Positions 15,932 through 24,636 of a DNA stretch of 57,156 nucleotides are shown here, piece after piece. How positions within the stretch are numbered: the first letter of the stretch is position 1; each line of letters opens with the position of its first letter. This stretch comes from Dysgonomonas sp. ZJ279 (lineage in GTDB: Bacteria > Bacteroidota > Bacteroidia > Bacteroidales > Dysgonomonadaceae). A program made the translations under genes and the position numbers. The DNA is taken from contig NZ_JAAKEL010000021.1 of NCBI RefSeq assembly GCF_011039205.1, forward strand, positions 1 through 57,156, written 5' to 3'. The notes beneath the pieces were generated by a model. The model searched no databases and was not told the origin of the DNA. It saw only the letters and a program-made list of their open reading frames with translations.

Positions 15932-16645
15932 GTGAAACAAAACAAAATATACGTACTACTAATAATCGTATTCAGCTTATTAGCCATAAGTATGGAAGCT
16001 CAGATACAGAAGCCTAAAAAACAACCTTTTGCTGACCAGAAGTTATATCATTTTGGCTTTTTGGTAGGTATACACACTCAGGATATGATATTGTCGCATA
16101 CGGGTTATACATCGCCTACCGGAGAAGCCTGGTTTGCCGAAATTCCATCATATTCTGTTGGATTTAGTGTAGGAATTATTGCAGATAGGTATATCAGCGA
16201 GCATTTTAATTTAAGGGTAAGTCCTAGTTTACACTTTGGTGAAAAAGGTTTTGTATTCAGAGAGCAGAAAACAGGTGAAGAGTATAAAAATACATTTAAA
16301 ACTAATTATTTTTCAATCCCTCTTCATCTCAAGTTTAGCGCTAATCGTATACAAGACTATCGTCCTTATCTCTTAGCAGGGGGATATGCCAACATGGATA
16401 TGAGTTCGAAAAAGGATCAGGCTTTACGCTTTAAGAGGGTTGATTATGGTTTAGAATTCGGTGTAGGATGTAATTTCTATTTAGCAATGTTCAAGTTGTG
16501 TCCCGAATTAAGATTTTCATTTGGATTAACAGATATAATCAGCAAAGATAATTCTGACCTAACGGATAAAGATCTATTAAAATTCAGGGATTCTATGTCG
16601 TCGGGTAAGACACGTATGATTTCACTGATCTTCAACTTTGAATAA
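15932..16645 (+). CDS. porT: PorT-family outer membrane beta-barrel protein
   Basis: The 237-residue protein has a signal peptide (residues ~1-23, ending SMEAQ) and a beta-barrel-type body with alternating aromatic strands (YHFGFLVGIHTQDMIL, YFSIPLHLKFSANRI, YRPYLLAGGYANMDM) and a final strand ending in Phe (RMISLIFNFE). The opening KPKKQPFADQKLYHFGF is characteristic of PorT, a component needed for type IX secretion in Bacteroidota. The start is GTG at 15932; there is no ATG that keeps the signal peptide. It is 14 bp upstream of a GNAT gene. Confidence 0.82.
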   Translation: MKQNKIYVLLIIVFSLLAISMEAQIQKPKKQPFADQKLYHFGFLVGIHTQDMILSHTGYTSPTGEAWFAEIPSYSVGFSVGIIADRYISEHFNLRVSPSLHFGEKGFVFREQKTGEEYKNTFKTNYFSIPLHLKFSANRIQDYRPYLLAGGYANMDMSSKKDQALRFKRVDYGLEFGVGCNFYLAMFKLCPELRFSFGLTDIISKDNSDLTDKDLLKFRDSMSSGKTRMISLIFNFE

Positions 16646-16659
16646 AATAGCATTAAATC

Positions 16660-17085
16660 ATGAATTTACGATATCAAGATAATTGCCAAAATATACCATG
16701 GCAAAGAGTACCTATTCTGCTCAATAAAGTAGGCATGTCATTTACTGATGCAGATAAGCATCGAATATCCTTTGAATCCAGTTATTCGGTCATTTTTGTT
16801 TTCGATGAGAATGAACTTATTGGATTCGGCAGAATTCTCTCAGATGGAGTTCGTCAATCAGCTGTATACGATATTGCTGTTGACCCATCCTATCAGGGGA
16901 AGAAGATTGGACTAGAAATAGTCGAAAAACTTATTGCAACAACTCCCGATTGTAATTTTATACTATATGCATCTCCAGGCAAAGAAGGATTCTACAAGAA
17001 ATTGAACTTCAAGAAAATGAAAACAGGAATGGCACTCTTCTCTAATCCGCAAAGGATGGTAGATGGTGGATTTATAGAAGAATGA
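16660..17085 (+). CDS. GNAT-family N-acetyltransferase
   Basis: A 141-residue cytoplasmic acetyltransferase. The core shows FSSYSVIFVFDENELIGFGRILSDG, YDIAVDPSYQGKKIGLEIVEKL (acetyl-CoA loop QGKKIG) and the late GFYKKLNFKKM. Substrate unknown. It follows porT closely and overlaps the next gene by 4 bp (ATGA). Confidence 0.9.
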   Translation: MNLRYQDNCQNIPWQRVPILLNKVGMSFTDADKHRISFESSYSVIFVFDENELIGFGRILSDGVRQSAVYDIAVDPSYQGKKIGLEIVEKLIATTPDCNFILYASPGKEGFYKKLNFKKMKTGMALFSNPQRMVDGGFIEE

Positions 17086-17378
17086 ATACTACAGAGAAAA
17101 AAACGGTCGGAAAAATGATCTATATTTACTGTGCTGCAATGCATGGTACGTCACATAGTTTGTGCAACGAATGTTCTGAACTGAATAAATACGCTCAGAA
17201 ACGTCTTACGCACTGTAAATATGGAGAGCAAAAACCCACCTGCAAGAAATGCCCGACACATTGCTATGCTTCCGAAATGAAAACTAAAATGCAGGAGATT
17301 ATGCGATTTTCGGGACCTCGAATGATTTATCGAAATCCGATATTAGCTATAAAGCACTTACTTAAGAGCTTTAAATAA
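17082..17378 (+). CDS. Nitrous-oxide-stimulated-promoter family protein
   Basis: A 98-residue Cys-rich protein ([43 protein letters not shown]) that matches the PF11756 family, named after an E. coli promoter and of unknown function. The regularly spaced cysteines suggest metal binding. It starts within the stop codon region of the GNAT gene and its 3' end overlaps convergently with aroC by 8 bp. Confidence 0.88.
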   Translation: MNTTEKKTVGKMIYIYCAAMHGTSHSLCNECSELNKYAQKRLTHCKYGEQKPTCKKCPTHCYASEMKTKMQEIMRFSGPRMIYRNPILAIKHLLKSFK

Positions 17379-18447
17379 GTGCTTTGTTCAATTTACTCAA
17401 TAAATAATAGTCCAATATAGTCATTGCTGCCATTGCCTCAACAATCGGCACTGCACGTGGTAATACACAAGCATCGTGACGTCCACGAGCTTTCAGATTC
17501 GTATCTTCACCTTTCGTATCGACAGTATCCTGAAGCATTAAGACTGTTGCTACGGGTTTGAATGCTACCCGGAAATAAATATCCTGTCCGTTCGATATGC
17601 CGCCCTGAACACCACCTGAATGATTGGTACGAGTATTTATCTTTCCATTATCGTTATAGAAAACATCATTTATTTCAGAACCTCTATGATTCACATCGAA
17701 ACCATCGCCATATTCGAAGCCTTTTACAGCATTAATTCCAAGCATAGCAAATCCTAGGGCTGCATGTAGTTTGCCGAATACAGGCTCTCCAAGACCTACT
17801 GGTGTTCCTTTTATAACACAGGTAATTACACCTCCGATAGTATCACCCTTCGATTTCACGTCTTCGATCAGGGTAATCATTTCATTTGCTTTATCCATAT
17901 CGGGACAACGAACAGGTGTCGATTCTATCTGAGATAGATCGTATAATGAGTAATCATTTTCTAGTTTGATATGACCCACTTGCGATGTGTAACCTGTCAC
18001 ATCGATCCCTAGTTGCTTAAGTGCTAGCTTAGCTAATGCACCACCTACACAGCGAGCTATAGTTTCGCGTGCAGAAGAACGTCCTCCTCCCCTATGGTCA
18101 CGAACACCATATTTCTGGGCATAGGTATAATCGGCATGCGAAGGTCGGTATATATCTTTCAGATTGTCATAGTCCGACGAATGCTGATTATTATTCCGAA
18201 TAACAAAACCAATCGGTGTGCCCGTAGTCATACCTTCGTATATCCCTGACAAAAACTCAACCTCATCAGATTCTTTACGTGGAGTTGTTATCTTAGACTG
18301 TCCGGGACGACGGCGATTCAGTTCTTCCTGAACAAATGCCATATCTACTTCTATCCCCGACGGGCAACCGTCAATAACTCCACCAATAGCAATACCATGC
18401 GATTCACCGTATGATGTCAATCTAAATATATTTCCAAATGTATTCAT
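17371..18447 (-). CDS. aroC: Chorismate synthase
   Basis: The 358-residue FMN-dependent enzyme makes chorismate from EPSP, the last shikimate-pathway step. Signatures: [79 protein letters not shown] and [15 protein letters not shown]. Length is normal. It lies 35 bp downstream of tsaC on the same strand and may be the last gene of the recR-tsaC cluster. Confidence 0.98.
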   Translation of the reverse strand: MNTFGNIFRLTSYGESHGIAIGGVIDGCPSGIEVDMAFVQEELNRRRPGQSKITTPRKESDEVEFLSGIYEGMTTGTPIGFVIRNNNQHSSDYDNLKDIYRPSHADYTYAQKYGVRDHRGGGRSSARETIARCVGGALAKLALKQLGIDVTGYTSQVGHIKLENDYSLYDLSQIESTPVRCPDMDKANEMITLIEDVKSKGDTIGGVITCVIKGTPVGLGEPVFGKLHAALGFAMLGINAVKGFEYGDGFDVNHRGSEINDVFYNDNGKINTRTNHSGGVQGGISNGQDIYFRVAFKPVATVLMLQDTVDTKGEDTNLKARGRHDACVLPRAVPIVEAMAAMTILDYYLLSKLNKALI

Positions 18448-18482
18448 TCCTATAATTCTAACCGTTTGTAAAAAAGATTATT

Positions 18483-19046
18483 CTATTCACGAATAATCTT
18501 TATCTCGCCACCTTTTCCTAATTTAATAATCCCCGATGGCTTGGGTCTACTGGTTTCTTCCTGACGAAAATTAACAATGTAATCAACGCCATTTTTGATC
18601 TCATCGCTTATCTCATCGAAACGTGATGGTGCAGGCTCTCCACTTATATTGGCAGAAGTGGAAACAATCGCCTTGCGGAAACGTTTACACAATTCCTGAG
18701 AGAATTTCTCCTGAGTAACACGAATAGCGATACTTCCATCATCAGCTATAAGATTGGGTGCAAGATTTCGTGCATCATCATATATTATAGTAAGCGGCTT
18801 ATCGGCAACTTCTATCAAATCCCATGCAATAGGCGGTACACCGTCCACATAAAAATCGAGCTTAACCGAATTATCAACAAGCACAATTAAAGCCTTGCTA
18901 TCTGTGCGTTTCTTTAATTCATATACTCTTCTTACAGCATCTTCGTTAGTAGCATCACAACCAATGCCCCAAATAGTGTCGGTAGGATATAGAACCAATC
19001 CTCCGGCAACCAATACGTCAAATGCTTTTTTTATCTCTTCATTCAT
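18483..19046 (-). CDS. tsaC: L-threonylcarbamoyladenylate synthase
   Basis: The 187-residue YrdC/Sua5-type enzyme makes threonylcarbamoyl-AMP for the t6A37 modification of ANN-decoding tRNAs. Hallmarks are GGLVLYPTDTIWGIGCDATNEDAV, ELKKRTDSKALIVLV, KPLTIIYD, SIAIRVT and VSTSANISGEPAPSRFDEI. It is the short TsaC form without the Sua5 extension. Its start overlaps the upstream GNAT gene by 8 bp. Confidence 0.96.
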   Translation of the reverse strand: MNEEIKKAFDVLVAGGLVLYPTDTIWGIGCDATNEDAVRRVYELKKRTDSKALIVLVDNSVKLDFYVDGVPPIAWDLIEVADKPLTIIYDDARNLAPNLIADDGSIAIRVTQEKFSQELCKRFRKAIVSTSANISGEPAPSRFDEISDEIKNGVDYIVNFRQEETSRPKPSGIIKLGKGGEIKIIRE

Positions 19047-19578
19047 TTATTTGACCATTAATCAGTTGTGTTACCAAAACATCTTCATAATTATCATCCA
19101 TCAATTGTATCCAATCTTTCAGAATACCAACAGGACTATAACCTATATTTTCGAAAAGTTTTAAACTTGGTTTATTATTCACCCCTATATATGCATATAA
19201 CTGATGCAGCTTCAAAAAATTAAAAGCATATTCACGCATCAACTCTAAAGCTTGCGATGCATACTTTCTATTTCGGTATGCTTCATCTATAAGAATACCT
19301 ATACCGGCATTTTTGTTACGCATATTTATATCGTACAGATCGACTGTACCGATCGTTGTATTTTCCCCGACAATATCTATCATCAGCCGCAATTGTTTAC
19401 TCTGATAGATATCCATTTCGAGAGAATCGTTAATATACTGACGCAATGCTAACTTCGAATATGGCGAAACGGTGCTGCCGTATATCCACAATTCGGAATT
19501 ATTCTCCCATTGATAAAGTAATTCTAAATCTTCCGGCTCTAATGCACGCAGTCTTATCTGCGAATTTTCAAGAAGCAT
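19039..19578 (-). CDS. GNAT-family N-acetyltransferase (RimJ/RimL-like)
   Basis: A 179-residue acetyltransferase. It opens with IRLRALEPEDLELLYQWENN, typical of the Acetyltransf_3 group, and has the acetyl-CoA region GIGILIDEAYRNRKYASQALELMREYAF and a late HQLYAYIGVNNKPSLKLFENIGY. Substrate (protein N-terminus or small molecule) unknown. It sits 3 bp downstream of the HAD gene and overlaps tsaC by 8 bp. Confidence 0.93.
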   Translation of the reverse strand: MLLENSQIRLRALEPEDLELLYQWENNSELWIYGSTVSPYSKLALRQYINDSLEMDIYQSKQLRLMIDIVGENTTIGTVDLYDINMRNKNAGIGILIDEAYRNRKYASQALELMREYAFNFLKLHQLYAYIGVNNKPSLKLFENIGYSPVGILKDWIQLMDDNYEDVLVTQLINGQINE

Positions 19579-19581
19579 AAA

Positions 19582-20037
19582 TTAATAACCGTCTTTTTCG
19601 AACATTTCTCCTAAGCGGATAAAGAAGTTCTTCTTTCTGCGGCGCATTCTCTGATTTTCGCCCGATGCCATCATTATTTTCTCATACGATGTCTCTCCTT
19701 TTTCCATTGCTTTGATAGCATGGTAAATAACTCCCCAATCGGGTAAGCCACCTAAATTACGATCGTCAATAAACAAATCTGCGTCCAATTTTCTCGATGC
19801 TTGAGCAGGATCTTCCTCCGGATGATTCTTATTAGCTGCATAAAACCTCAGACCTTTGCTCTGACAGTAATCGACTGCTTCTTGAAGTAAACTTCCACTA
19901 CGTACCGACCACATAAGAAGTGTATGTCCTTCTTTTTGAAGCTGAAGTAATGTTTCTATTGCAAAAGGTATTGCACGTCCAATCTTTGGGTATTCATGCT
20001 CAACGACAGTTCCGTCAAAATCTACTGCTATAATCAT
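19582..20037 (-). CDS. HAD-superfamily hydrolase (BT0820-like)
   Basis: A 151-residue capless HAD protein. Motif I is MIIAVDFDGTVVEHEYP (nucleophile Asp and acid/base Asp), motif II is the SVRSG segment in LLMWSVRSGSLL, and the C-terminal acidic motif is DLFIDDRNLGGLPDW. This matches a Bacteroidales group whose physiological substrate I do not know; a small-molecule phosphatase is likely. It is 3 bp from both neighbours in a tight minus-strand cluster. Confidence 0.88.
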   Translation of the reverse strand: MIIAVDFDGTVVEHEYPKIGRAIPFAIETLLQLQKEGHTLLMWSVRSGSLLQEAVDYCQSKGLRFYAANKNHPEEDPAQASRKLDADLFIDDRNLGGLPDWGVIYHAIKAMEKGETSYEKIMMASGENQRMRRRKKNFFIRLGEMFEKDGY

Positions 20038-20040
20038 AGT

Positions 20041-20514
20041 TTATTCGTTATTTTTATTTTCTTCTGTTTCTATTAATGGTTCTTGTTCTGATTCTTTAAT
20101 CAATAAAGAGTTCTTATTCGGATAGCAGAACATAAGTGCAAATATAGTAATAACAGTCATATAGATGCAGTTTTGCGATTCGAATAAATAAAGACCAATC
20201 ATATTTAATACAATTACCGCGTCTAATATAGCCATACGGATCGAGTATATTAACATATACTTACCTAGATATTGTTCCAAAGATAATAGTCGAATCTTCT
20301 CATGTTGCGAATGAAAAAATTTCAAAGCCAGCGGTATTCCAATCATTGTGAAGACAATAGCATAACGCTCGAAAGTAACATTCGTTCCTGCACTCTCTCC
20401 AATATTAGGACCTTTAGAGTATAGTAATGCCAAAAAGATGAAGACGACAGACAGGATATTTATCCAAAAGAATGTCATGAGACGTAATTGTATTTTTTTC
20501 TGTGAATTTTCCAT
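20041..20514 (-). CDS. Four-helix membrane protein of unknown function
   Basis: The 157-residue protein has four hydrophobic segments (approx. residues 11-29 FFWINILSVVFIFLALLY, 46-62 AIVFTMIGIPLALKF, 88-110 MLIYSIRMAILDAVIVLNMIGLYLF and 115-133 IYMTVITIFALMFCYP) and an acidic C-terminal tail (ESEQEPLIETEENKNNE). No family recognised. It lies between recR (8 bp) and the HAD gene (3 bp), so it is probably co-transcribed with them. Confidence 0.75.
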   Translation of the reverse strand: MENSQKKIQLRLMTFFWINILSVVFIFLALLYSKGPNIGESAGTNVTFERYAIVFTMIGIPLALKFFHSQHEKIRLLSLEQYLGKYMLIYSIRMAILDAVIVLNMIGLYLFESQNCIYMTVITIFALMFCYPNKNSLLIKESEQEPLIETEENKNNE

Positions 20515-20522
20515 AGTTCAGG

Positions 20523-21146
20523 TTACATTCTGTATGATTCGTTAAAAAGAGTTCTGTTTAAGATGGAACGCCCTAATGTGATTTCATCTGCATATTCAAT
20601 TTCATCCCCAATTGAAATTCCACGGGCTATCATAGAAACTTTAACATCGTAAGGAGCAAGTTTTTTATATATGTAAAAATTAGTCGTATCTCCTTCCATT
20701 GTGGTACTCAAAGCCAATATAATTTCTTTTATGCTACCATCTGCCACGCGCTCTATCAAACTATTTATTTCGAGATCGGCGGGACCTATTCCGTCTATCG
20801 GTGAGATAATCCCCCCTAGTACATGATATAAGCCTTTGAATTGCATCGTGTTTTCAACAGCCATTACTTCCTTAATATTTTCTACAACACATATAGTCGA
20901 CGAGTCTCTTGATTTATCGAGACATATAGGGCAAACATCATTATCGCAGATATTATGACACGATTTACAATATTTTACAGTGTGCTTGAGCTCAGTCAGA
21001 GCCTGAGCAAATCCATCTACAGTAGTATTATCTTGCCGAAGCAAATGTAAGATAAGACGTAAGGCTGTCTTGCGACCAATCCCAGGGAGTTTGGCAAATT
21101 CATTTACAGCATTTTCAAGTAATACAGATGGGTATTTTGGATTCAT
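20523..21146 (-). CDS. recR: Recombination mediator protein RecR
   Basis: The 207-residue protein loads RecA in the RecFOR pathway. It has the helix-hairpin-helix [24 protein letters not shown], the zinc-binding [16 protein letters not shown], and the Toprim domain ([49 protein letters not shown]). The C-terminal region [21 protein letters not shown] is complete. It leads a minus-strand cluster of closely spaced genes. Confidence 0.98.
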   Translation of the reverse strand: MNPKYPSVLLENAVNEFAKLPGIGRKTALRLILHLLRQDNTTVDGFAQALTELKHTVKYCKSCHNICDNDVCPICLDKSRDSSTICVVENIKEVMAVENTMQFKGLYHVLGGIISPIDGIGPADLEINSLIERVADGSIKEIILALSTTMEGDTTNFYIYKKLAPYDVKVSMIARGISIGDEIEYADEITLGRSILNRTLFNESYRM

Positions 21147-21206
21147 AAACAGCTATTTCTATAGGTACAAAGATAGTAATAATTTAGTTTTTCTCTATAC
21201 ATAAAA

Positions 21207-21235
21207 AAAGAGACTGTACATCACACAGTCTCTTT
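21207..21235 (-). terminator. Terminator of the 21258-21743 lipoprotein gene
   Basis: AAAGAGACTGT (21207-21217) and ACAGTCTCTTT (21225-21235) form a perfect 11-bp stem; the minus-strand T-run corresponds to the A-run at 21203-21209. Confidence 0.85.
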
Positions 21236-21257
21236 CCTCAATACATATTAGTATATT

Positions 21258-21743
21258 TTAGCGAAGATCATAATTCTGATCTTTAGCAAAAGCAGCTTGA
21301 ATACCACCCATTGCATCCACTTTAGTCGAGTAGTCATTCATTTGGGCGTTATACTCTTCTATAAGTTTATTAAAATCTTCCTCTGTTGAATTTTCTGTAA
21401 GAGTTGAAAATTTACCACCTACTTCGATTAACTTTCTAACAGCATCGAATGTAGTAAGTGCTGATTCTTTGAATGCTTCGCCACCTTTAGCGGTTCCCAT
21501 TTCTTTAATTATCGCAATTTCTCTATCAACTCTAGCCAATGCACTATCGTTTTCTACCTTAAGAGCAGAATACGAATCCGACTCAATAGCATTAGTTAGT
21601 TTTGAATCGTATTCTATTTGTTGCTGTGCAATTTTTGCATTAGCATTAACAATTGCATCGTTAAATTCAATTGCACTTGGTCCATTACTACAAGATGTGA
21701 AGGCAGCTACTGCTACAACTAGAGAGAATAATACTTTTTTCAT
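21258..21743 (-). CDS. Helical lipoprotein
   Basis: The 161-residue protein has a lipoprotein signal peptide with lipobox AFTSC at Cys18 (MKKVLFSLVVAVAAFTSC). The mature part is predicted all-alpha and rich in Ala, Asn and Glu (NDAIVNANAKIAQQQIEYDSKL, YNAQMNDYSTKVDAMGG). It resembles LIC11966-type surface proteins but I am not sure of the family. It is transcribed alone, between recR and the next lipoprotein. Confidence 0.75.
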   Translation of the reverse strand: MKKVLFSLVVAVAAFTSCSNGPSAIEFNDAIVNANAKIAQQQIEYDSKLTNAIESDSYSALKVENDSALARVDREIAIIKEMGTAKGGEAFKESALTTFDAVRKLIEVGGKFSTLTENSTEEDFNKLIEEYNAQMNDYSTKVDAMGGIQAAFAKDQNYDLR

Positions 21744-21930
21744 GTTTTGAAAATTTGATGTTTTAAATAAATAAAATAAGTTTTGTAAAAGTTTTTTAGA
21801 ATGAACTGCAAAGGTAAATAAAAAATATCAAATAATTATCACTTTGCTTCTACATGGGGTATATCACTATTTCCTGTATATTACACAATCCAAATTTTGA
21901 ATTTAACTTTAGCTATTAACATATTGATGA

Positions 21931-22767
21931 TCAACAATCAAACTCATATGTTGATTCACCGGCGCAATGTACAATTTCACCCTTCTGTGCTTTTGATGAC
22001 AAGAATAGCACCACATGCCTCGATTCATAGTCTCGTGACACACTGAATATAAAATCAGGCTTACCATCTTGATCCATGTCTCCCAACCATAGTAATTGGG
22101 CAAAAGTATAATTAAACGAGGGAATGGCAATAATAAACTGCTCGCCTTCCACTCCCTTCTCAGATAAATAGAGTCGATAGTTTATAACCTCGTCCCATCT
22201 TGCCGGATCTTCATCATCGCCCATAGAAGCTATACCACTCTTAGTGGTAATACCATCGCCACGTAGCATGTAGCTGTGATTATTAAAGTCGAACAGATAT
22301 TTTTCACCTACCCAAATATAACTTTTTCGTTCGGGTACCTGAATACTTGCGATATGTTTGTTAGCAGGGCGTAAACCCTTTATTAAAAACAAACTTTTTC
22401 TTTTTGAACCTACATAAGTAGTTGAATCGTCAAGACAGTCATCATAAAACTTTCCTGTTTCTATCTCCGCACGTTCCATGTAGTATTTTCCGGAAATACT
22501 ATCCTGATAAAAATCATACCATTCTTCTGCAAACATATGAGCATAATCGGATGGTTCTGTACCACGATATCCGGCAGGTTCCAGAAAATCGATCCCTATG
22601 TTTACAAAAATTGGCAATAGAAGGGTATCCGGCTTAACCTCAATTTCATCATTTACTATGGCAGAGGCTGTATCCGACAATAAGGAGTATAATCTGTTTT
22701 CCTGTATTGTTTCTTTTTGTTTGCAAGATAATAGGCAAATTACAGATAAAAGGAGTATTAATTTCAT
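21931..22767 (-). CDS. Lipoprotein with a C-terminal FG-GAP-like motif
   Basis: From ATG 22767 the 278-residue product begins MKLILLLSVICLLSCKQ, a lipoprotein signal with Cys at 15; an ATG three codons upstream is the alternative. The mature part has no enzyme motif I recognise. Near the C terminus the segment WLGDMDQDGKPDFIFSVS is an Asp-rich calcium-binding-type loop like those of FG-GAP/VCBS repeats. It is likely a surface or periplasmic protein. No close neighbours on its strand suggest a pathway. Confidence 0.72.
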   Translation of the reverse strand: MKLILLLSVICLLSCKQKETIQENRLYSLLSDTASAIVNDEIEVKPDTLLLPIFVNIGIDFLEPAGYRGTEPSDYAHMFAEEWYDFYQDSISGKYYMERAEIETGKFYDDCLDDSTTYVGSKRKSLFLIKGLRPANKHIASIQVPERKSYIWVGEKYLFDFNNHSYMLRGDGITTKSGIASMGDDEDPARWDEVINYRLYLSEKGVEGEQFIIAIPSFNYTFAQLLWLGDMDQDGKPDFIFSVSRDYESRHVVLFLSSKAQKGEIVHCAGESTYEFDC

Positions 22768-22845
22768 GTAGTCCATATGCTTGTGTATCTTATATTATTC
22801 TTTTTATGGCTGATATCTGCAAAGATATAATTTCTTAAATAAAAA

Positions 22846-22874
22846 AAAGAGACCATGCAGTACATGGCCTCTTT
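22846..22874 (-). terminator. Terminator of the ABC-F gene
   Basis: AAAGAGACCATG (22846-22857) and CATGGCCTCTTT (22863-22874) pair with one G-U on the RNA; the A-run at 22841-22848 supplies the T-tract on the minus strand. Confidence 0.8.
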
Positions 22875-22920
22875 CTATATATTACTTACTCATTATGTCA
22901 TCGAACAAATATCAGTAGCA

Positions 22921-24537
22921 TCAAGAAGACAAAACACGTTTCTTTGCCAAGAATTCTTTTATTCCACCAATATGCTCTCTTACCTTTTTATCTGAAAATT
23001 CGAACACTTTAGTTACAAGACCATCCAAGAAATCCCTGTCATGCGATACAAGTATAACTGTACCGGCATAGTCTAACAAGGCATTTTTCAACACCTCTTT
23101 TGTTTTCAAATCCAGATGATTAGTCGGCTCATCGAGAATAAGCAGATTAACAGGTTCCAGTAATAGTTTAATCATTGCCAGACGAGTCTTCTCTCCTCCC
23201 GACAATACCTTTACTTTTTTCTCCGAATCATCTCTGTTAAACATAAATGCTCCTAATATACTACGTATTTGTGTACGTATATCTCCTTCTGCGACACGAT
23301 CTATCGTTTCGAAAACAGTAAGATCTTCATCTAACAATTCAGCTTGATTCTGCGCAAAATAGCCTACCTGAACATTATGTCCAAGCATCATGGTTCCATC
23401 GTAAGGGGTCTCTCCCATTACACATTTTACGAATGTCGATTTACCTTCGCCATTTTTTCCGGCTAATGCTATTTTTTCTCCACGCTCGATCATCAGATTA
23501 GCGTTTTCAAAAACCAAATAGTCATCATATTTCTTAGTAACACTATCTACAGTCAGCGGATAATCACCCGAACGGGTTGCAGGTTGAAAACGAATACGAA
23601 TCTGTGATTTGTCTTCTTCATCAATTTCCACACGTTCCATTTTTTCTAACTGGCGAACACGACTTTGTACAAGAACAGCTTTCGCTGCCTGTGCTCTGAA
23701 TCGCTCCACAAACTCCTCTATTTCGGCAATTTGCTTTTGCTGCGACTCCCAAGCATGAATTTGCTGCAAACGGCGCTCCTGACGAAGTTCTACATATTTA
23801 GTATAATTTACTTTATAATCATAAATACGCCCCATAGTCAGTTCGATAGTACGGGTAGTGACAGCATCTATAAAAGCACGGTCATGCGATATTAACACGA
23901 CGGCTTTAGCTTGTGTCATAATAAAGTCTTCTAACCAACCTATAGACTCGATATCAAGGTGATTAGTCGGCTCATCGAGTAACATCACATCAGGATTACG
24001 TAATAAGAGTTTAGCCAATTCGATACGCATACGCCACCCTCCGCTAAATTCGCTGGTAGAACGATCAAGGTCTTCTCTCTTGAAACCTAATCCAAGCAAT
24101 GCTTTCTCAACCTCTCCTTCGAAGTTGATACCTTCGACCATCCCTAGGCGCTCGTGAGCATGTGTGAAATCGTCTATCAACTTGGCATAATCGTCAGATT
24201 CGTAATCGGTACGAGTTTCCAATTGTTTGTTCATATCCTCAATCTGCATCTGCAAATCGGAAATATGTGAAAAAGCCAATGAAGCTTCTTCTCTTACAGT
24301 TCGCTCGTCCGTTACCTTCATTACCTGAGGAAGATACCCGACTGTTACTCCATCAGGTCCGGTTACTGTTCCTTTATAATGCGTGTTGACACCAGCCAGA
24401 ATTTTAAGCATGGTACTCTTACCTGCTCCATTTTTTCCAACCAATGCAATTTTATCTTTATCGTTAATTATAAAACTGATATTATCGAATAGAGTTCTGT
24501 CCCCTAATTCTACTTTTAAGCTATCTATTATTAGCAT
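22921..24537 (-). CDS. ABC-F family ATPase (ribosome-associated type)
   Basis: The 538-residue soluble protein contains two ABC domains and no membrane segments. NBD1 has ALVGKNGAGKSTMLKILAG, signature FSGGWRMRIELAKLLL and VMLLDEPTNHLD; NBD2 has LAGKNGEGKSTFVKCVMG, LSGGEKTRLAMIKLLL and LLILDEPTNHLD. The helical linker between them is moderately long and rich in Gln/Arg (QQIHAWESQQKQIAEIEEFVERFRAQ). Family members act on translating ribosomes. The sequence alone does not tell whether this one is housekeeping or antibiotic-related. Start ATG 24537 (MLIIDSLKVEL). Confidence 0.93.
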   Translation of the reverse strand: MLIIDSLKVELGDRTLFDNISFIINDKDKIALVGKNGAGKSTMLKILAGVNTHYKGTVTGPDGVTVGYLPQVMKVTDERTVREEASLAFSHISDLQMQIEDMNKQLETRTDYESDDYAKLIDDFTHAHERLGMVEGINFEGEVEKALLGLGFKREDLDRSTSEFSGGWRMRIELAKLLLRNPDVMLLDEPTNHLDIESIGWLEDFIMTQAKAVVLISHDRAFIDAVTTRTIELTMGRIYDYKVNYTKYVELRQERRLQQIHAWESQQKQIAEIEEFVERFRAQAAKAVLVQSRVRQLEKMERVEIDEEDKSQIRIRFQPATRSGDYPLTVDSVTKKYDDYLVFENANLMIERGEKIALAGKNGEGKSTFVKCVMGETPYDGTMMLGHNVQVGYFAQNQAELLDEDLTVFETIDRVAEGDIRTQIRSILGAFMFNRDDSEKKVKVLSGGEKTRLAMIKLLLEPVNLLILDEPTNHLDLKTKEVLKNALLDYAGTVILVSHDRDFLDGLVTKVFEFSDKKVREHIGGIKEFLAKKRVLSS

Positions 24538-24580
24538 TCTATGTCGTATTTTATTTTGAAGGTGCAAAGGTAATTAAAAA

Positions 24581-24620
24581 AGTAAACCGTACGAATTTAG
24601 AATCACTCGCACGGCTTACT
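24581..24620 (-). terminator. Terminator of the lactonase gene
   Basis: AGTAAACCGTACGA (24581-24594) and TCGCACGGCTTACT (24607-24620) form a 14-bp stem with two wobble pairs on the minus-strand RNA, followed by Ts corresponding to the A-run 24575-24581. Confidence 0.75.
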
Positions 24621-24636
24621 TTTTATATTTAGTATT

